Positions 18,612 to 27,650 of a DNA stretch of 64,000 nucleotides are shown one piece after another. The notes beneath the pieces were generated by a model, which worked only from the letters and a program-made list of their open reading frames with translations, was not told the DNA's origin and ran no database searches. Numbering within the stretch: position 1 is the stretch's first letter; every line of letters starts with the position of its first letter. Origin of the DNA: Proteus terrae (GTDB lineage: Bacteria; Pseudomonadota; Gammaproteobacteria; Enterobacterales; Enterobacteriaceae); contig NZ_PENS01000011.1 of NCBI RefSeq assembly GCF_003144325.1, forward strand, positions 124,001 through 188,000, in the 5' to 3' direction. Both the position numbers and the translations under genes were made by a program.

Positions 18612-18710
18612 CTTGATGTTTAAATAAGAGAAAATCCAATCTTCTCTTTCAGTAAATTCAGGTAATAAACGGCGAAGAAAAACGCATCATTTTAATAATG
18701 ATGTACGTTT
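18612..18710 (-). promoter_or_regulatory. Candidate attenuator leader of nucA
   Basis: Reading the minus strand towards nucA there is a 10-codon ORF (18690 to 18658, MMRFSSPFIT, poor Shine-Dalgarno), then a hairpin AAGAGAA / TTCTCTT (18626-18648), then the terminator-like hairpin at 18591-18611. The order leader ORF, hairpin, terminator, gene suggests transcription attenuation. This is inference; the ORF has no obvious run of one amino acid. Confidence 0.4.
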
Positions 18711-18780
18711 CAATCACTGAATATGACTCAGAATTTTGCTACGAAATATGGCAGATATTTTCACAACCCTAGAATGCAAA

Positions 18781-18802
18781 AAGCCCCGCATAAGCGAGGC
18801 AT
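18781..18802 (-). terminator. Terminator of the DUF6392-like gene
   Basis: On the minus strand GCCTCGC-TTAT-GCGGGGC (one mismatch) is followed by TTTTT. It closes the transcript coming from 19437-18961. Between it and that gene (18803-18960) I see only an imperfect hairpin around 18813-18840. Confidence 0.85.
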
Positions 18803-18960
18803 TTATTCATCTGGTTGGTGAAATTCAAATTTCCCACCATGAGAATAATAGTGAACTACATTTCCCATTTAGTCAATAGTTTTTCTTAAAAAGATTATTT
18901 TGTGAATGATTTATTCTCTTATTAACCTTAAAAGGGGAGTTTTTTGTTACTAACGCAATA

Positions 18961-19437
18961 TCAAGCTATGTAGTTAACATCCCACCGTTTTTCTAAACTT
19001 TCGCGTAATTCGAAAGTAAGCGAGATCACCACATTCTCACCAATGTAGGGGTATCTGGCGATAAAAATAACCTGATTATTATTGGGTAACTCAAAGACTT
19101 CAGCTTCACCTAAATGAAGTGACATCACAATTTTCTTTTTAGCAAAGCGGATTGGTTTTCCATAATGAGCATGTAACCACTCTTGTGTCATTAATGGCTG
19201 TAACCCGAAAGGAAGTGCATGGGGGAAATGAAATTGCTTTGTTTTTTCATCAAATAGCGTCAGCGTGATTTCACTTAAACCGACACCATAGGGCTCAAAA
19301 TATAAGTGAAGAGATTCTTTTTTCATCGCCAAACTGCCATTTTTAGGTTTGGACTTATAAGGAATTAAATTTTGATCGTAAACATCTTGATACTTCTTCC
19401 CTAATTGGGCAATTAGCCCAGCAATATCTATTGTCAT
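18961..19437 (-). CDS. DUF6392-like protein (pyocin-immunity-like)
   Basis: 158-residue soluble protein without signal or membrane segment. The opening (IAGLIAQLGKKYQDVYDQNLIPYKSKPKNGS) and the middle (LSEITLTLFDEKTKQFHFPHALPFGL) resemble what I recall as DUF6392, some members of which are annotated as pyocin or colicin immunity proteins. That recollection needs a profile search. It is a single gene with terminators on both sides. The nearest toxin-like gene is the secreted nuclease downstream, which does not normally need a cytoplasmic immunity protein, so its role is open. Confidence 0.55.
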   Translation of the reverse strand: MTIDIAGLIAQLGKKYQDVYDQNLIPYKSKPKNGSLAMKKESLHLYFEPYGVGLSEITLTLFDEKTKQFHFPHALPFGLQPLMTQEWLHAHYGKPIRFAKKKIVMSLHLGEAEVFELPNNNQVIFIARYPYIGENVVISLTFELRESLEKRWDVNYIA

Positions 19438-19454
19438 TACTTACATTCCTTAAT

Positions 19455-19480
19455 AAAAAGCTCCTATAAAGGAGCTTTTT
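19455..19480. terminator. Terminator between ycgN and the DUF6392-like gene
   Basis: Perfect 11-base stem AAAAAGCTCCT / AGGAGCTTTTT with a 4-base loop. Confidence 0.88.
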
Positions 19481-19495
19481 AATGAAAATAAGAAA

Positions 19496-19939
19496 TTAAC
19501 CACGCCCTTTCGGACGATTAAGAATATGATCTTCCCAATCTTCAACTTCAGCTTCTGGCACCGCAATATATCTTACAGAAATATTACCTTGGTGCATTTT
19601 TGCTTTATTACCTGCAATAAGTGGATGCCAACTTTGTAACGTTTTGCCTTCTGCTAACAGACGATACGCACATGTCATTGGTAACCACTCAAATGTCGGT
19701 AAATTATACCGTGTAAGCTTGATACAATCTGGCTCATAACGGAAACGATCTTCGTAATTACTGCATTGGCAGGTTTTAATATTTAGCTGATTACAAGCGA
19801 CATTGGTAAAATATATCTCGTCAGTATCATCATCCATTAACTTGTGTAAACAACATTGCCCACACCCGTCACAGAGCGATTCCCACTCATCATCACTCAT
19901 TTCATCTAATGTTTTAGTCTGCCAAAAAGCCTGTGTCAT
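19496..19939 (-). CDS. ycgN: YcgN family cysteine-cluster protein (UPF0260)
   Basis: 147-residue protein with the conserved cysteine-rich zinc/iron-chelating motif [12 protein letters not shown] (about residues 23-34), [14 protein letters not shown] and further DCIKLT and TCAYRLL. Eight or more conserved Cys suggest a bound metal or Fe-S centre. The molecular function is not established. It lies 36 bases after ycgM on the same strand, as in E. coli where ycgM-ycgN sit beside the min genes. Confidence 0.92.
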   Translation of the reverse strand: MTQAFWQTKTLDEMSDDEWESLCDGCGQCCLHKLMDDDTDEIYFTNVACNQLNIKTCQCSNYEDRFRYEPDCIKLTRYNLPTFEWLPMTCAYRLLAEGKTLQSWHPLIAGNKAKMHQGNISVRYIAVPEAEVEDWEDHILNRPKGRG

Positions 19940-19975
19940 CTCTACGTTATTACCTTATTGCTCATCTAATACAAA

Positions 19976-20632
19976 TTAAATAACCCGCGTTGTCAGCTGA
20001 TGTTCATTAACACTTAATACCAACATATCGCCTGATTCTAGAGGGCCAACACCTTCCGGAGTTCCCGTTAAAATCACATCACCAGGACGTAGGGTAAAAA
20101 AGCGAGACATATAGCTGATAAGGGGTAAAACAGGGGTTAGCATATCACGACTGTTACCCTGCTGACGAATCTCGTCATTAACACGTAACATTAAATTTGC
20201 GTTTTGTGGGTCGCCAAATGAATTGACAGGGATAAATCCAGATAATGGTGCAGAGCCATCGAACGCTTTACTTTTTTCCCATGGTTGCCCTGCTTTTTTC
20301 AATTTGCCTTGTAAGTCACGTAATGTGAGATCAAGGCCAATACCGAAACCCGCAATTGCGCGATCAACTCTATCTTCATTAGCTTGTTTAAGTGGCTGAC
20401 CAATCAGTACTGCTAATTCAATTTCGTGGTGAACCGCACCCATATCTTTTGGGATAGCAATAGGTTGGCGAATATCACACATAGCTGTTTCTGGTTTGAT
20501 AAAAATCACAGGCTCTTCTGAGCGAACGGATCCCATCTCTTTAATGTGATTTGCATAGTTACTACCAACGCAAATCACTTTATTGACAGGAAAATCAAGT
20601 AATGCACCTTCCCAATCACGATGTTGATACAT
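19976..20632 (-). CDS. ycgM: Fumarylacetoacetate hydrolase family protein YcgM
   Basis: 218-residue FAH-fold enzyme. Motifs: KVICVGSNYANHIKEMGS at the N terminus, metal-binding HHEIELAVLIG, ILTGTPEGVGPLESGD near the C terminus. FAH-family enzymes hydrolyse C-C bonds or decarboxylate; members close to YcgM are acylpyruvases or oxaloacetate decarboxylases, so the exact reaction is uncertain. It precedes ycgN on the same strand. Confidence 0.92.
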   Translation of the reverse strand: MYQHRDWEGALLDFPVNKVICVGSNYANHIKEMGSVRSEEPVIFIKPETAMCDIRQPIAIPKDMGAVHHEIELAVLIGQPLKQANEDRVDRAIAGFGIGLDLTLRDLQGKLKKAGQPWEKSKAFDGSAPLSGFIPVNSFGDPQNANLMLRVNDEIRQQGNSRDMLTPVLPLISYMSRFFTLRPGDVILTGTPEGVGPLESGDMLVLSVNEHQLTTRVI

Positions 20633-20686
20633 AATGTGTTCCTTTTAGGTAGATTGCTGTGTTTTATTTCACTGTAAAAAACGCGA

Positions 20687-21814
20687 TTAACTCGCGTTAG
20701 GTAGTGAATTTATTTTATTAGCAACGCCATCAGCCATAGTAACGATGCTGAGAGCAAAAAAGTAAGAGCTGTTCCAATGCATAATCGTACGGAAGTTCTG
20801 TGTCACTAAATAGCTTCTGTGCAAATCATCATCAGGAATAATTAACCATGTTGACATAGCATCGTTCAATTGACTATTTGCAGGCAATTGAACACCCAAT
20901 GCTTTCCATTGAGCGACCGTTTTTTTCTGTTCGGTCTTAATACCTTCAAGCTGTTGGTTAAAATCTACCGCTAAAGTAACCTGTTCTCCCCAAGGAAGTC
21001 CACTTTTCCAACCTTCCGTCGCTAAATAGTTAGCTGCCGAAGCAAATGCGTCTTCTTGGGTATTCCAAATATCAATTTTTCCGTCACCATTGCCATCTGC
21101 GGCATAAGTTAGGAAAGAAGATGGCATAAACTGAGTTTGTCCCATAGCTCCTGCCCAAGAGCCTTTGAGACGTTGTCCTTGAGGAATATACCCTTCCTCA
21201 ATAATCTCCAATGCTGCCATTAGTTGGCGTGTAAAGAGTTCTTCTCGACGACCTTCAAATGCGAGTGTTGCAAGTGCAGAAACAACATCTTCTTTGCCCT
21301 GCACTTTACCAAAGCCACTCTCAAGTCCCCATAGCGCAACAATATAGTTTGCAGGCACACCATATCTCTTGCTGATTTGTTCTAGAGTATCTTGATTCTC
21401 TTGATAGAGCTTAGCCCCTTGGTTTAAACGGCCGTTAGTGACAATGCGTGGTAAATAAACATCGAGTGTGATTTTCTTTTCCGGCTGATTACGGTCTGAT
21501 TTAATCACTCGTTCAATAAAATGCGCTTCTGAAAAAGCAAAATCTATTGTTTCTTGTTTATATCCCAACTGAGCAGCTTTCAATTTCAGAGCTTCAACAT
21601 AAGCAGGAAATTGTGCAGAAATACGAGTCTCTTTAGGAAATGCTTGTTCTAACGATGCAACATCCACTTGTTTCCATCGAGGCGTTTTTTGTGTTTCAAC
21701 TGCCTTTGCCTCTGGTGCAGTAATTTGTCTTTCAGCCAATTTTTGTTGGCTATTAGTACACGCCGATAACATTAAACCGGAAACAATCACAGCGATGAAT
21801 GAATATTTGAACAT
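20687..21814 (-). CDS. Lytic murein transglycosylase, MltB family, lipoprotein
   Basis: 375-residue lipoprotein (signal plus lipobox LSAC, Cys19) that cleaves peptidoglycan glycan strands to 1,6-anhydro products. The catalytic Glu is in LWGLESGFGKVQG; GSWAGAMGQTQFMPSSFLTYA and the EF-hand-like DGNGDGKIDIW follow in the usual order. It belongs to the MltB_2-type proteins found next to ycgL/ycgM in other enterics rather than to MltB proper. It lacks a C-terminal peptidoglycan-binding domain. Confidence 0.9.
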   Translation of the reverse strand: MFKYSFIAVIVSGLMLSACTNSQQKLAERQITAPEAKAVETQKTPRWKQVDVASLEQAFPKETRISAQFPAYVEALKLKAAQLGYKQETIDFAFSEAHFIERVIKSDRNQPEKKITLDVYLPRIVTNGRLNQGAKLYQENQDTLEQISKRYGVPANYIVALWGLESGFGKVQGKEDVVSALATLAFEGRREELFTRQLMAALEIIEEGYIPQGQRLKGSWAGAMGQTQFMPSSFLTYAADGNGDGKIDIWNTQEDAFASAANYLATEGWKSGLPWGEQVTLAVDFNQQLEGIKTEQKKTVAQWKALGVQLPANSQLNDAMSTWLIIPDDDLHRSYLVTQNFRTIMHWNSSYFFALSIVTMADGVANKINSLPNAS

Positions 21815-21838
21815 TTATGCTCCTTTTATCTCGATGAT

Positions 21839-22132
21839 TTATTCAGTTTTTTCTGATTTTTTTAATTCATCTAAATAAGCATTTAACATACTTTCGACAG
21901 GTGGCGGAACTTGTAAATAAAAACCCTGCTCAACTAATGCTTTTTTGACTTTTTCAATGTCAGCATGCGCTAAACGCTGTCTATCCGCGAGATTAAGCAA
22001 CATTGAAAACTGTGGTTCGCCAAAACTTTGCAATAATTCGTCCGGAATTCGAGAGAAATCACCCTTTTTTTCGATGTATAAATAAGTTTGATCACGTTTG
22101 GTACTACGGTAAATTGCACAAATCATTTTCAT
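21839..22132 (-). CDS. ycgL: YcgL domain protein
   Basis: 97-residue protein matching the YcgL family along its whole length ([30 protein letters not shown] ... [18 protein letters not shown]). Function unknown. It diverges from minC, as in E. coli, and is 25 bases ahead of the transglycosylase gene. Confidence 0.94.
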   Translation of the reverse strand: MKMICAIYRSTKRDQTYLYIEKKGDFSRIPDELLQSFGEPQFSMLLNLADRQRLAHADIEKVKKALVEQGFYLQVPPPVESMLNAYLDELKKSEKTE

Positions 22133-22259
22133 TAAACTCTAATTATTAAAATAAGCGACTTGCCTGAATATTTTAGTAAATATAACATGCTTATATACTT
22201 TCGTAATATCGTCTCTGGTTTTTTGTGCCAGATTATAAAAAATTTACTGAGTCAGATAG

Positions 22260-22961
22260 ATGTCAAACACGCCCATTGAGTTAAAAGGCAGTAATTTTAC
22301 CCTTTCAGTACTCCATTTAAACGATGGAACACCGAAAGTTATTCGTCAGGCAATTTCAGAAAAAATTGCACAAGCGCCTCAATTTCTGAAAAATGCACCT
22401 GTGGTTATCAATGTCTCTGCTTTAGCAGATGAAAATATTGATTTTAAAAAACTGAGGCGAATTGTAGAAGATGCTGGCTTACGAGTCGTGGGAATTAGTG
22501 GTAGTTCAGACGCTCAACAGAAAGAAGCGATAATTGCCGCACAGTTACCTATCTTAAATGAAGGTAAAATAGTTAAGCCGAGCACTCAGGCAAATAACGA
22601 TAAAACGAATGAAGCACCGACAGCTGTTCGTCAAAAAACAAAAATCATCCATACTCCTGTTCGTTCAGGTCAGCGCATTTATGCTCAAAATAGCGATTTA
22701 GTTGTTATTAGTAATGTGAGTGCAGGCGCTGAATTAATTGCTGATGGTAATGTTCATATCTACGGTGTATTGCGTGGACGTGTACTTGCTGGCGCATCGG
22801 GTGATAAAGAGAGCCATATTTTTTGTACACATCTGTCTGCTGAGCTTGTTTCTATTGCTGGTCAATATTGGCTAAGCGACCAAATTCCTACAGACTTTGT
22901 TGGTAAATCAGTACAACTTAGCCTGCAAGAGAATGAATTAACAATCGAGAACTTAATTTAG
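22260..22961 (+). CDS. minC: Septum-site determining protein MinC
   Basis: FtsZ inhibitor that, carried by MinD to the membrane, blocks division at the poles. 233 residues: N-terminal FtsZ-binding domain (1-~105), a variable linker (~106-130), and a C-terminal beta-helix ([40 protein letters not shown]) that binds MinD and FtsZ tails. First gene of minCDE. Confidence 0.97.
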   Translation: MSNTPIELKGSNFTLSVLHLNDGTPKVIRQAISEKIAQAPQFLKNAPVVINVSALADENIDFKKLRRIVEDAGLRVVGISGSSDAQQKEAIIAAQLPILNEGKIVKPSTQANNDKTNEAPTAVRQKTKIIHTPVRSGQRIYAQNSDLVVISNVSAGAELIADGNVHIYGVLRGRVLAGASGDKESHIFCTHLSAELVSIAGQYWLSDQIPTDFVGKSVQLSLQENELTIENLI

Positions 22962-22983
22962 AGCATCGACAAGGAATCACTCC

Positions 22984-23796
22984 ATGGCACGCATTATTGT
23001 TGTTACGTCAGGTAAAGGTGGGGTTGGTAAAACAACTTCCAGCGCGGCCATTTCTACCGGCCTCGCTCAAAAAGGTCATAAGACGGTTGTTATCGACTTT
23101 GATATTGGGTTACGTAATTTAGACCTTATCATGGGTTGTGAACGTAGAGTTGTTTATGATTTTGTTAATGTTATTCAGGGCGATGCATCTTTAAATCAAG
23201 CATTGATTAAAGATAAGCGTACAGAAAATCTGTTTATTCTCCCTGCTTCACAAACAAGAGATAAAGACGCTCTCACCCGTGATGGTGTAGAACAAGTATT
23301 AGATGAACTCGATGAGATGGGTTTTGATTTTATTATTTGTGACTCTCCTGCGGGTATTGAAAGTGGCGCATTAATGGCCCTTTATTTTGCAGATGAAGCC
23401 ATTATTACAACAAACCCTGAAGTATCATCAGTACGTGACTCCGACCGTATTTTAGGAATTCTTGCTTCTAAATCACGCCGCGCTGAGCGTGGTCAAGATC
23501 CAATTAAAGAACATCTTCTATTAACTCGTTATAATCCTGGCCGCGTTAGCCGTGGTGATATGTTAAGTATGGAAGATGTCCTTGAAATTCTATGCATTCC
23601 ACTATTGGGTGTTATTCCAGAAGATCAATCTGTTTTACGTTCATCTAACCAAGGTGAACCTGTTATTTTAGATGGCGAATCTGATGCAGGTAAAGCCTAT
23701 TCAGATACAGTAAATCGTTTGTTAGGTGAAGAACATCCATTCCGTTTTATTGAAGAAGAGAAAAAAGGCTTTCTGAAACGCCTTTTTGGGGGGTAA
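22984..23796 (+). CDS. minD: Septum-site determining ATPase MinD
   Basis: Membrane-associating P-loop ATPase that oscillates with MinE and recruits MinC. 270 residues. Deviant Walker A SGKGGVGKTTSSAA (residues 9-22), FDIGLRNLD switch, ICDSPAGIE Walker B, and a C-terminal amphipathic helix (EEEKKGFLKRLFGG) that is the membrane-targeting sequence. It is 22 bases after minC and 3 bases before minE. Confidence 0.98.
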   Translation: MARIIVVTSGKGGVGKTTSSAAISTGLAQKGHKTVVIDFDIGLRNLDLIMGCERRVVYDFVNVIQGDASLNQALIKDKRTENLFILPASQTRDKDALTRDGVEQVLDELDEMGFDFIICDSPAGIESGALMALYFADEAIITTNPEVSSVRDSDRILGILASKSRRAERGQDPIKEHLLLTRYNPGRVSRGDMLSMEDVLEILCIPLLGVIPEDQSVLRSSNQGEPVILDGESDAGKAYSDTVNRLLGEEHPFRFIEEEKKGFLKRLFGG

Positions 23797-23799
23797 AAG

Positions 23800-24069
23800 A
23801 TGGCTTTACTAGATTTTTTCCTGTCGCGTAAAAAGTCGACAGCTAATATTGCCAAGGAGCGTCTACAAATTATCGTGGCAGAACGTCGCCGTGGTGATAG
23901 CGAGCCAGCTTATTTACCTGATATGAAAAGAGATTTATTAGGTGTCATCTGTAAATATGTACAGATTGATCCAGAGATGCTTTCTGTTCAATTTGAACAA
24001 AAAGGCGATGATATCTCTGTATTAGAGCTAAATGTGACTTTACCTGAGAGTGAAGAGCCTACAAAGTAA
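23800..24069 (+). CDS. minE: Cell division topological specificity factor MinE
   Basis: 89-residue MinD-ATPase activator that gives the Min system its polar oscillation. The N-terminal membrane and MinD-contact helix ([30 protein letters not shown]) and the C-terminal dimerisation domain ([23 protein letters not shown]) are both intact. Confidence 0.98.
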   Translation: MALLDFFLSRKKSTANIAKERLQIIVAERRRGDSEPAYLPDMKRDLLGVICKYVQIDPEMLSVQFEQKGDDISVLELNVTLPESEEPTK

Positions 24070-24101
24070 ATCATATTTTACGCTTTATCTAAGTCATTAT
24101 T

Positions 24102-24150
24102 CACAGAGCCAGCCATAAACTATAATCAATTTGATTGGCTCTGTGTTTAA
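24102..24150 (+). terminator. Terminator of minCDE
   Basis: Ten-base stem CACAGAGCCA / TGGCTCTGTG with a 24-base loop, followed by T-rich sequence. Confidence 0.75.
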
Positions 24151-24295
24151 TTATATACATATTGAAAACACCTGAATGCGCAAATAGCGCTATATCTTGT
24201 TGCTATTTTAATCATTGGTGATAAGTCACAGGAGAGCGATTATTTTGTCATAATACTTACATTTACCAATAATCTATTTAGTCTATTTCTACCTT
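24151..24295. other. Gene-free stretch between the min and rnd terminators
   Basis: No ORF with a credible start. A Shine-Dalgarno-like ACAGGAGAG (about 24230-24238) has no start codon at the right distance. A second + strand terminator follows at 24296. Confidence 0.4.
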
Positions 24296-24315
24296 CACCT
24301 TCTTTAGGTGTTTTT
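24296..24315 (+). terminator. Second + strand terminator-like hairpin, orphan
   Basis: Stem CACCT-TCTTT-AGGTG followed by TTTTT. The min operon already has its own terminator 150 bases upstream, so this one either backs it up or ends a short transcript from the gap. Confidence 0.55.
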
Positions 24316-24324
24316 GTGTGCAAA

Positions 24325-24348
24325 AAATAAGAGCCTCAAAAGAGACTC
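24325..24348 (-). terminator. Terminator of rnd
   Basis: On the minus strand GAGTCTC-TTTT-GAGGCTC (one mismatch) is followed by TTATTTTTT, about 95 bases past the rnd stop. Confidence 0.75.
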
Positions 24349-24441
24349 CTATTGTTATTCTTTGTTTTGTTTATTTATGGAACTAACAATTCCTTTTTAT
24401 TTTAAGGAGATTAAATATTAGAAAATAAACAATCAGCAAGA

Positions 24442-25560
24442 CTATGGATATTGCGCCAGAATTTCTGTCACTTTTTCTTCTAATAATGCTTTACGCCAAC
24501 GTGAAGTTAATTCAGGTTGCCCTTCTTTTATTTTCCAATGAATACTTAATAACTGATTAATCTGTCTTCTTGAAGCTAACAGTTCAGGGTTGTAGCGTTT
24601 ATCTTCACTAATTTCTTGAATAACCGCTTTAATCGCTTTAAATGCTTTTTTGTAGTTTGGTTGTTCAATTAAATTACCAATAGGCTCTGGGCAATCTTCA
24701 TCTTTAATTTCTTTAGCTTTAGCAACAAAATCTAATAAACGACGACCATGACAACGAATTTCTTGGCCTGAAAGCGATAATGCATCGAGTTCTGCTAATG
24801 AGGATGGAAGGTAACGAGCAACAGACCATAGATGTTCTTCTCTTACAACGAAGTTTAATGCCATATCTCGAGCTTTGGCTTGATTTAAGCGCCACTGAGC
24901 AAGCATTTGTAAGCATGCTAATTGTTGGTCTTTTAATTGCCATGCATTGCTAATATCACGATAGACGAGCTCTGGTACAACCGTTTCTTGTCGACGTTCT
25001 GCAATCATTTTACATTCATCTGCGATCGCATCCATATAGCCTGCTTCTTCAGCTTCTTCAATTAATTTTTCAGCTAAAGGTAGCAAATAGAAAACATCAC
25101 CACTGGCATATTGGCACTGTTTTTCAGTTAAAGGGCGCGCTAACCAGTCTGTTCGGGATTCACTTTTATCTAGTGCAATATTTTCATATTTCTCAACTAA
25201 TGTCGCAAAACCACAAGAGATAGGATGCCCTAAAAATGCAGCCACCACTTGAGTGTCAATCATCGGTGTTGGAACACAACCAAACTGGTGAGAAAAAACT
25301 TCGAGATCTTCACTTCCAGCATGGAGAAACTTCATGATGCTCGGGTTAGTTAATAGCTCAACGAAAGGAGCCCAATCCTTAATTGCTAACGGATCAATAA
25401 GAGAGATCTGTTTACCGTCATACATCTGGATCAAACCAAGATGAGGATAATAGGTACGTATGCGGACAAACTCTGTATCTAAAGCAATTTTTGAAGCCTC
25501 TGAAGCAGCTTTACAGGCGGAATCTAGTGCAGTGTCTGTCGTAATCAATTGATAATTCAA
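24442..25560 (-). CDS. rnd: Ribonuclease D
   Basis: 3'-5' exoribonuclease that trims tRNA precursors and other structured RNAs. 372 residues. The DEDD exonuclease domain shows LDTEFVRIRTY (residues ~28), LHAGSEDLEVF and YASGDVFYLLPL, followed by two HRDC-type helical domains (LKDQQLACLQMLAQWRLNQAKARD...). As in other enterics it lies next to fadD. The ATG at 25560 agrees with the family start (MNYQLITTD). Confidence 0.96.
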   Translation of the reverse strand: MNYQLITTDTALDSACKAASEASKIALDTEFVRIRTYYPHLGLIQMYDGKQISLIDPLAIKDWAPFVELLTNPSIMKFLHAGSEDLEVFSHQFGCVPTPMIDTQVVAAFLGHPISCGFATLVEKYENIALDKSESRTDWLARPLTEKQCQYASGDVFYLLPLAEKLIEEAEEAGYMDAIADECKMIAERRQETVVPELVYRDISNAWQLKDQQLACLQMLAQWRLNQAKARDMALNFVVREEHLWSVARYLPSSLAELDALSLSGQEIRCHGRRLLDFVAKAKEIKDEDCPEPIGNLIEQPNYKKAFKAIKAVIQEISEDKRYNPELLASRRQINQLLSIHWKIKEGQPELTSRWRKALLEEKVTEILAQYP

Positions 25561-25613
25561 AACAGGTTTCTCTTGTTTTTATGTCTAATGACTTTTTTAT
25601 GTAATCACAAAAA

Positions 25614-25631
25614 CGCCGGTATAAACCGGCG
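25614..25631 (-). terminator. Terminator of fadD
   Basis: Perfect 7-base stem CGCCGGT / ACCGGCG with a 4-base loop; on the minus strand it is followed by TTTTT. It separates fadD from rnd. Confidence 0.87.
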
Positions 25632-25659
25632 AAATTGAAAAAGGTTATTGAGTGTTGTA

Positions 25660-27348
25660 TCAAGATTCAGTTGAGGTTTTCAACTCTTTTTCTTCATTTC
25701 TTAACTCTCTGCGTAAAATTTTACCAACATTTGATTTTGGTAATTCATCACGAAACTCAATAATTTTAGGGACTTTATAACCTGTTAGGTAACGACGACA
25801 GTGCGTTTTTATCTCATCTTCCGTTAATGATGGATCTTTTTTCACAACGAAAACTTTAACTGTTTCACCTGAGTTTTTGCTTGGTACACCAATTGCAGCC
25901 GACTCCAAAACCTTAGGATGTGCCGTAACGACTTCTTCGACTTCATTAGGGTATACATTAAAACCCGAAACTAAGATCATATCTTTTTTGCGGTCAATGA
26001 TACGAATAAAGCCTTCGTCATCCATTGTGGCAATATCACCTGTTGCAACCCAGCCATCATGTAGGACTTCATCAGTTGCATCAGGACGATTCCAATAACC
26101 TTTCATTACCTGAGGGCCACGAACCCACATTTCACCGCCTACAGTGCGGTCAACTTCGTTACCTTCATCATCCATAAACTTCACATCCGTTGAAGGTACA
26201 GGTAATCCAATACTGCCACTGTATTTTTTCAGATTATAAGGGTTACCGGTGACTAAAGGAGAACATTCCGTCAAGCCATAACCTTCTAATAAATGCTTAC
26301 CTGTTAACTCTTCCCACTCTTTAGCAACACTACTTTGAACAGGCATACCGCCGCCAACGGAGAGATTCAATTTGGAGAAATCGAGTTGACGAAATTCTGG
26401 ATTTTGCAACCAAGCATTAAATAAAGTATTTACGCCAGTGATTGCCGTGACAGGGTAACGTCCTAGTTCTTTAATTGTACCTTTCACATCACGAGGGTTA
26501 GTGATAAGTAAGTTTTTACCACCAATTTCAATAAAGAGTAGACAATTAACGGTTAAAGCAAAAACGTGATACAGCGGTAATGCAGTGACCACCAGCTCTT
26601 TACCAACGTTTAGCGCTGGTACATAAGCTGCTTTCGCTTGCTCAAGGTTCGCTAACATATTGCGATGCGTTAACATTGCACCTTTAGCAATTCCCGTTGT
26701 GCCTCCTGTATATTGCAAGAAGGCTAAATCTTCACCTGTAATTTCAGGTTTAATATATTGCATACGATAGCCAAAATGCATTGCTCTACGAAATGAAATG
26801 GCATCAGGCAAGTTATATTTAGGCACTAATCGTTTGATATATTTAACAACAAAATCAACGAGTGTTGCTTTAGGACGAGATAATTGATCGCCCATTCGGG
26901 TTAAAATAACGTGCTTAATGCTGGTATTAAACACAATTTTTTCGAGCGTATGCGCAAAGTTAGAGACTATTACAATGGCACTTGCACCACTGTCATTTAA
27001 TTGATGTTCAAGTTCTCTTGGTGTGTAAAGTGGGTTTACGTTTACGACAACCATGCCTGCACGAAGAATACCGAAAAGCGCGATAGGATATTGCAGTAAA
27101 TTAGGCATCATTAAGGCGACACGATCACCTTTTTTCAATCCTAAGCCATTTTGCAGGTATGCTGCAAAAGCACGGCTACGCTCTTCAAGTTTGCGATAAG
27201 TCATGACCTCGCCCATATTGATAAAGGCGGGTTGATCTGCGTAATTTGCGACAGCGTTTTCAAGCATCTCAGCAAGGGATGCGAAACGGTCCGGGTCAAT
27301 TTCAGCCGGAACATCTGCCGGATAACGTTTAAGCCAGACTTTTTCCAA
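25660..27348 (-). CDS. fadD: Long-chain-fatty-acid-CoA ligase FadD
   Basis: Inner-membrane-associated acyl-CoA synthetase that activates incoming long-chain fatty acids for beta-oxidation. 562 residues, ANL superfamily: [18 protein letters not shown] (P-loop/AMP motif), [44 protein letters not shown]. The start is TTG at 27348: AGGAG lies seven bases upstream and the protein then begins [14 protein letters not shown], matching the E. coli N terminus; the upstream GTG (27372) would put the Shine-Dalgarno inside the gene. A FadR-like site lies upstream. Confidence 0.95.
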   Translation of the reverse strand: MEKVWLKRYPADVPAEIDPDRFASLAEMLENAVANYADQPAFINMGEVMTYRKLEERSRAFAAYLQNGLGLKKGDRVALMMPNLLQYPIALFGILRAGMVVVNVNPLYTPRELEHQLNDSGASAIVIVSNFAHTLEKIVFNTSIKHVILTRMGDQLSRPKATLVDFVVKYIKRLVPKYNLPDAISFRRAMHFGYRMQYIKPEITGEDLAFLQYTGGTTGIAKGAMLTHRNMLANLEQAKAAYVPALNVGKELVVTALPLYHVFALTVNCLLFIEIGGKNLLITNPRDVKGTIKELGRYPVTAITGVNTLFNAWLQNPEFRQLDFSKLNLSVGGGMPVQSSVAKEWEELTGKHLLEGYGLTECSPLVTGNPYNLKKYSGSIGLPVPSTDVKFMDDEGNEVDRTVGGEMWVRGPQVMKGYWNRPDATDEVLHDGWVATGDIATMDDEGFIRIIDRKKDMILVSGFNVYPNEVEEVVTAHPKVLESAAIGVPSKNSGETVKVFVVKKDPSLTEDEIKTHCRRYLTGYKVPKIIEFRDELPKSNVGKILRRELRNEEKELKTSTES

Positions 27349-27412
27349 AGTAGTACTCCTGATTAATCGCACTTCTTGGGTTAATATTATGTTTCATTTT
27401 TAACAAAGTATT

Positions 27413-27429
27413 AACTCATCCTACCAGCA
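27413..27429 (-). promoter_or_regulatory. FadR operator-like site upstream of fadD
   Basis: On the minus strand TGCTGGTAGGATGAGTT, about 65-80 bases before the fadD start. It keeps the CTGGT core and right half of the FadR consensus (ANCTGGTCNGACNTGTT) and closely resembles the E. coli fadD site as I remember it. Predicts repression relieved by long-chain acyl-CoA. Confidence 0.65.
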
Positions 27430-27495
27430 CAAACAATTTTCTGTTGTGAAGATGCGAAGTGTGTCACTAAATATTTTATTTTTAGATTAACAAAA

Positions 27496-27516
27496 AAGAA
27501 GGCGGTCAAAACCGCC
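27496..27516 (-). terminator. Terminator between yeaY and fadD
   Basis: Stem GGCGGT-CAAA-ACCGCC; on the minus strand followed by TTCTTTTTT. The interval from the yeaY stop is AT-rich and otherwise empty. Confidence 0.8.
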
Positions 27517-27650
27517 CTCTCTTTTATTTTTTATTCAACTTTAATAACTCTATTAGATAGTTACCTAATATATTATAGATATCGATTATACACCGTTTCA
27601 CACAAATGGAGGTGAAATATTATATCGTCATGCGATCTAATACCCACTTT

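Noticed and set aside
18658-18690. Phenylalanine-type leader peptide (pheL-like) on the minus strand ahead of nucA
   Set aside because: The frame holding consecutive Phe codons has no start; the frame with ATG encodes MMRFSSPFIT, without a control-codon run.
27349-27372. FadD start at GTG 27372
   Set aside because: It would place the AGGAG ribosome site within the gene; the TTG at 27348 is correctly spaced and matches the family N terminus.
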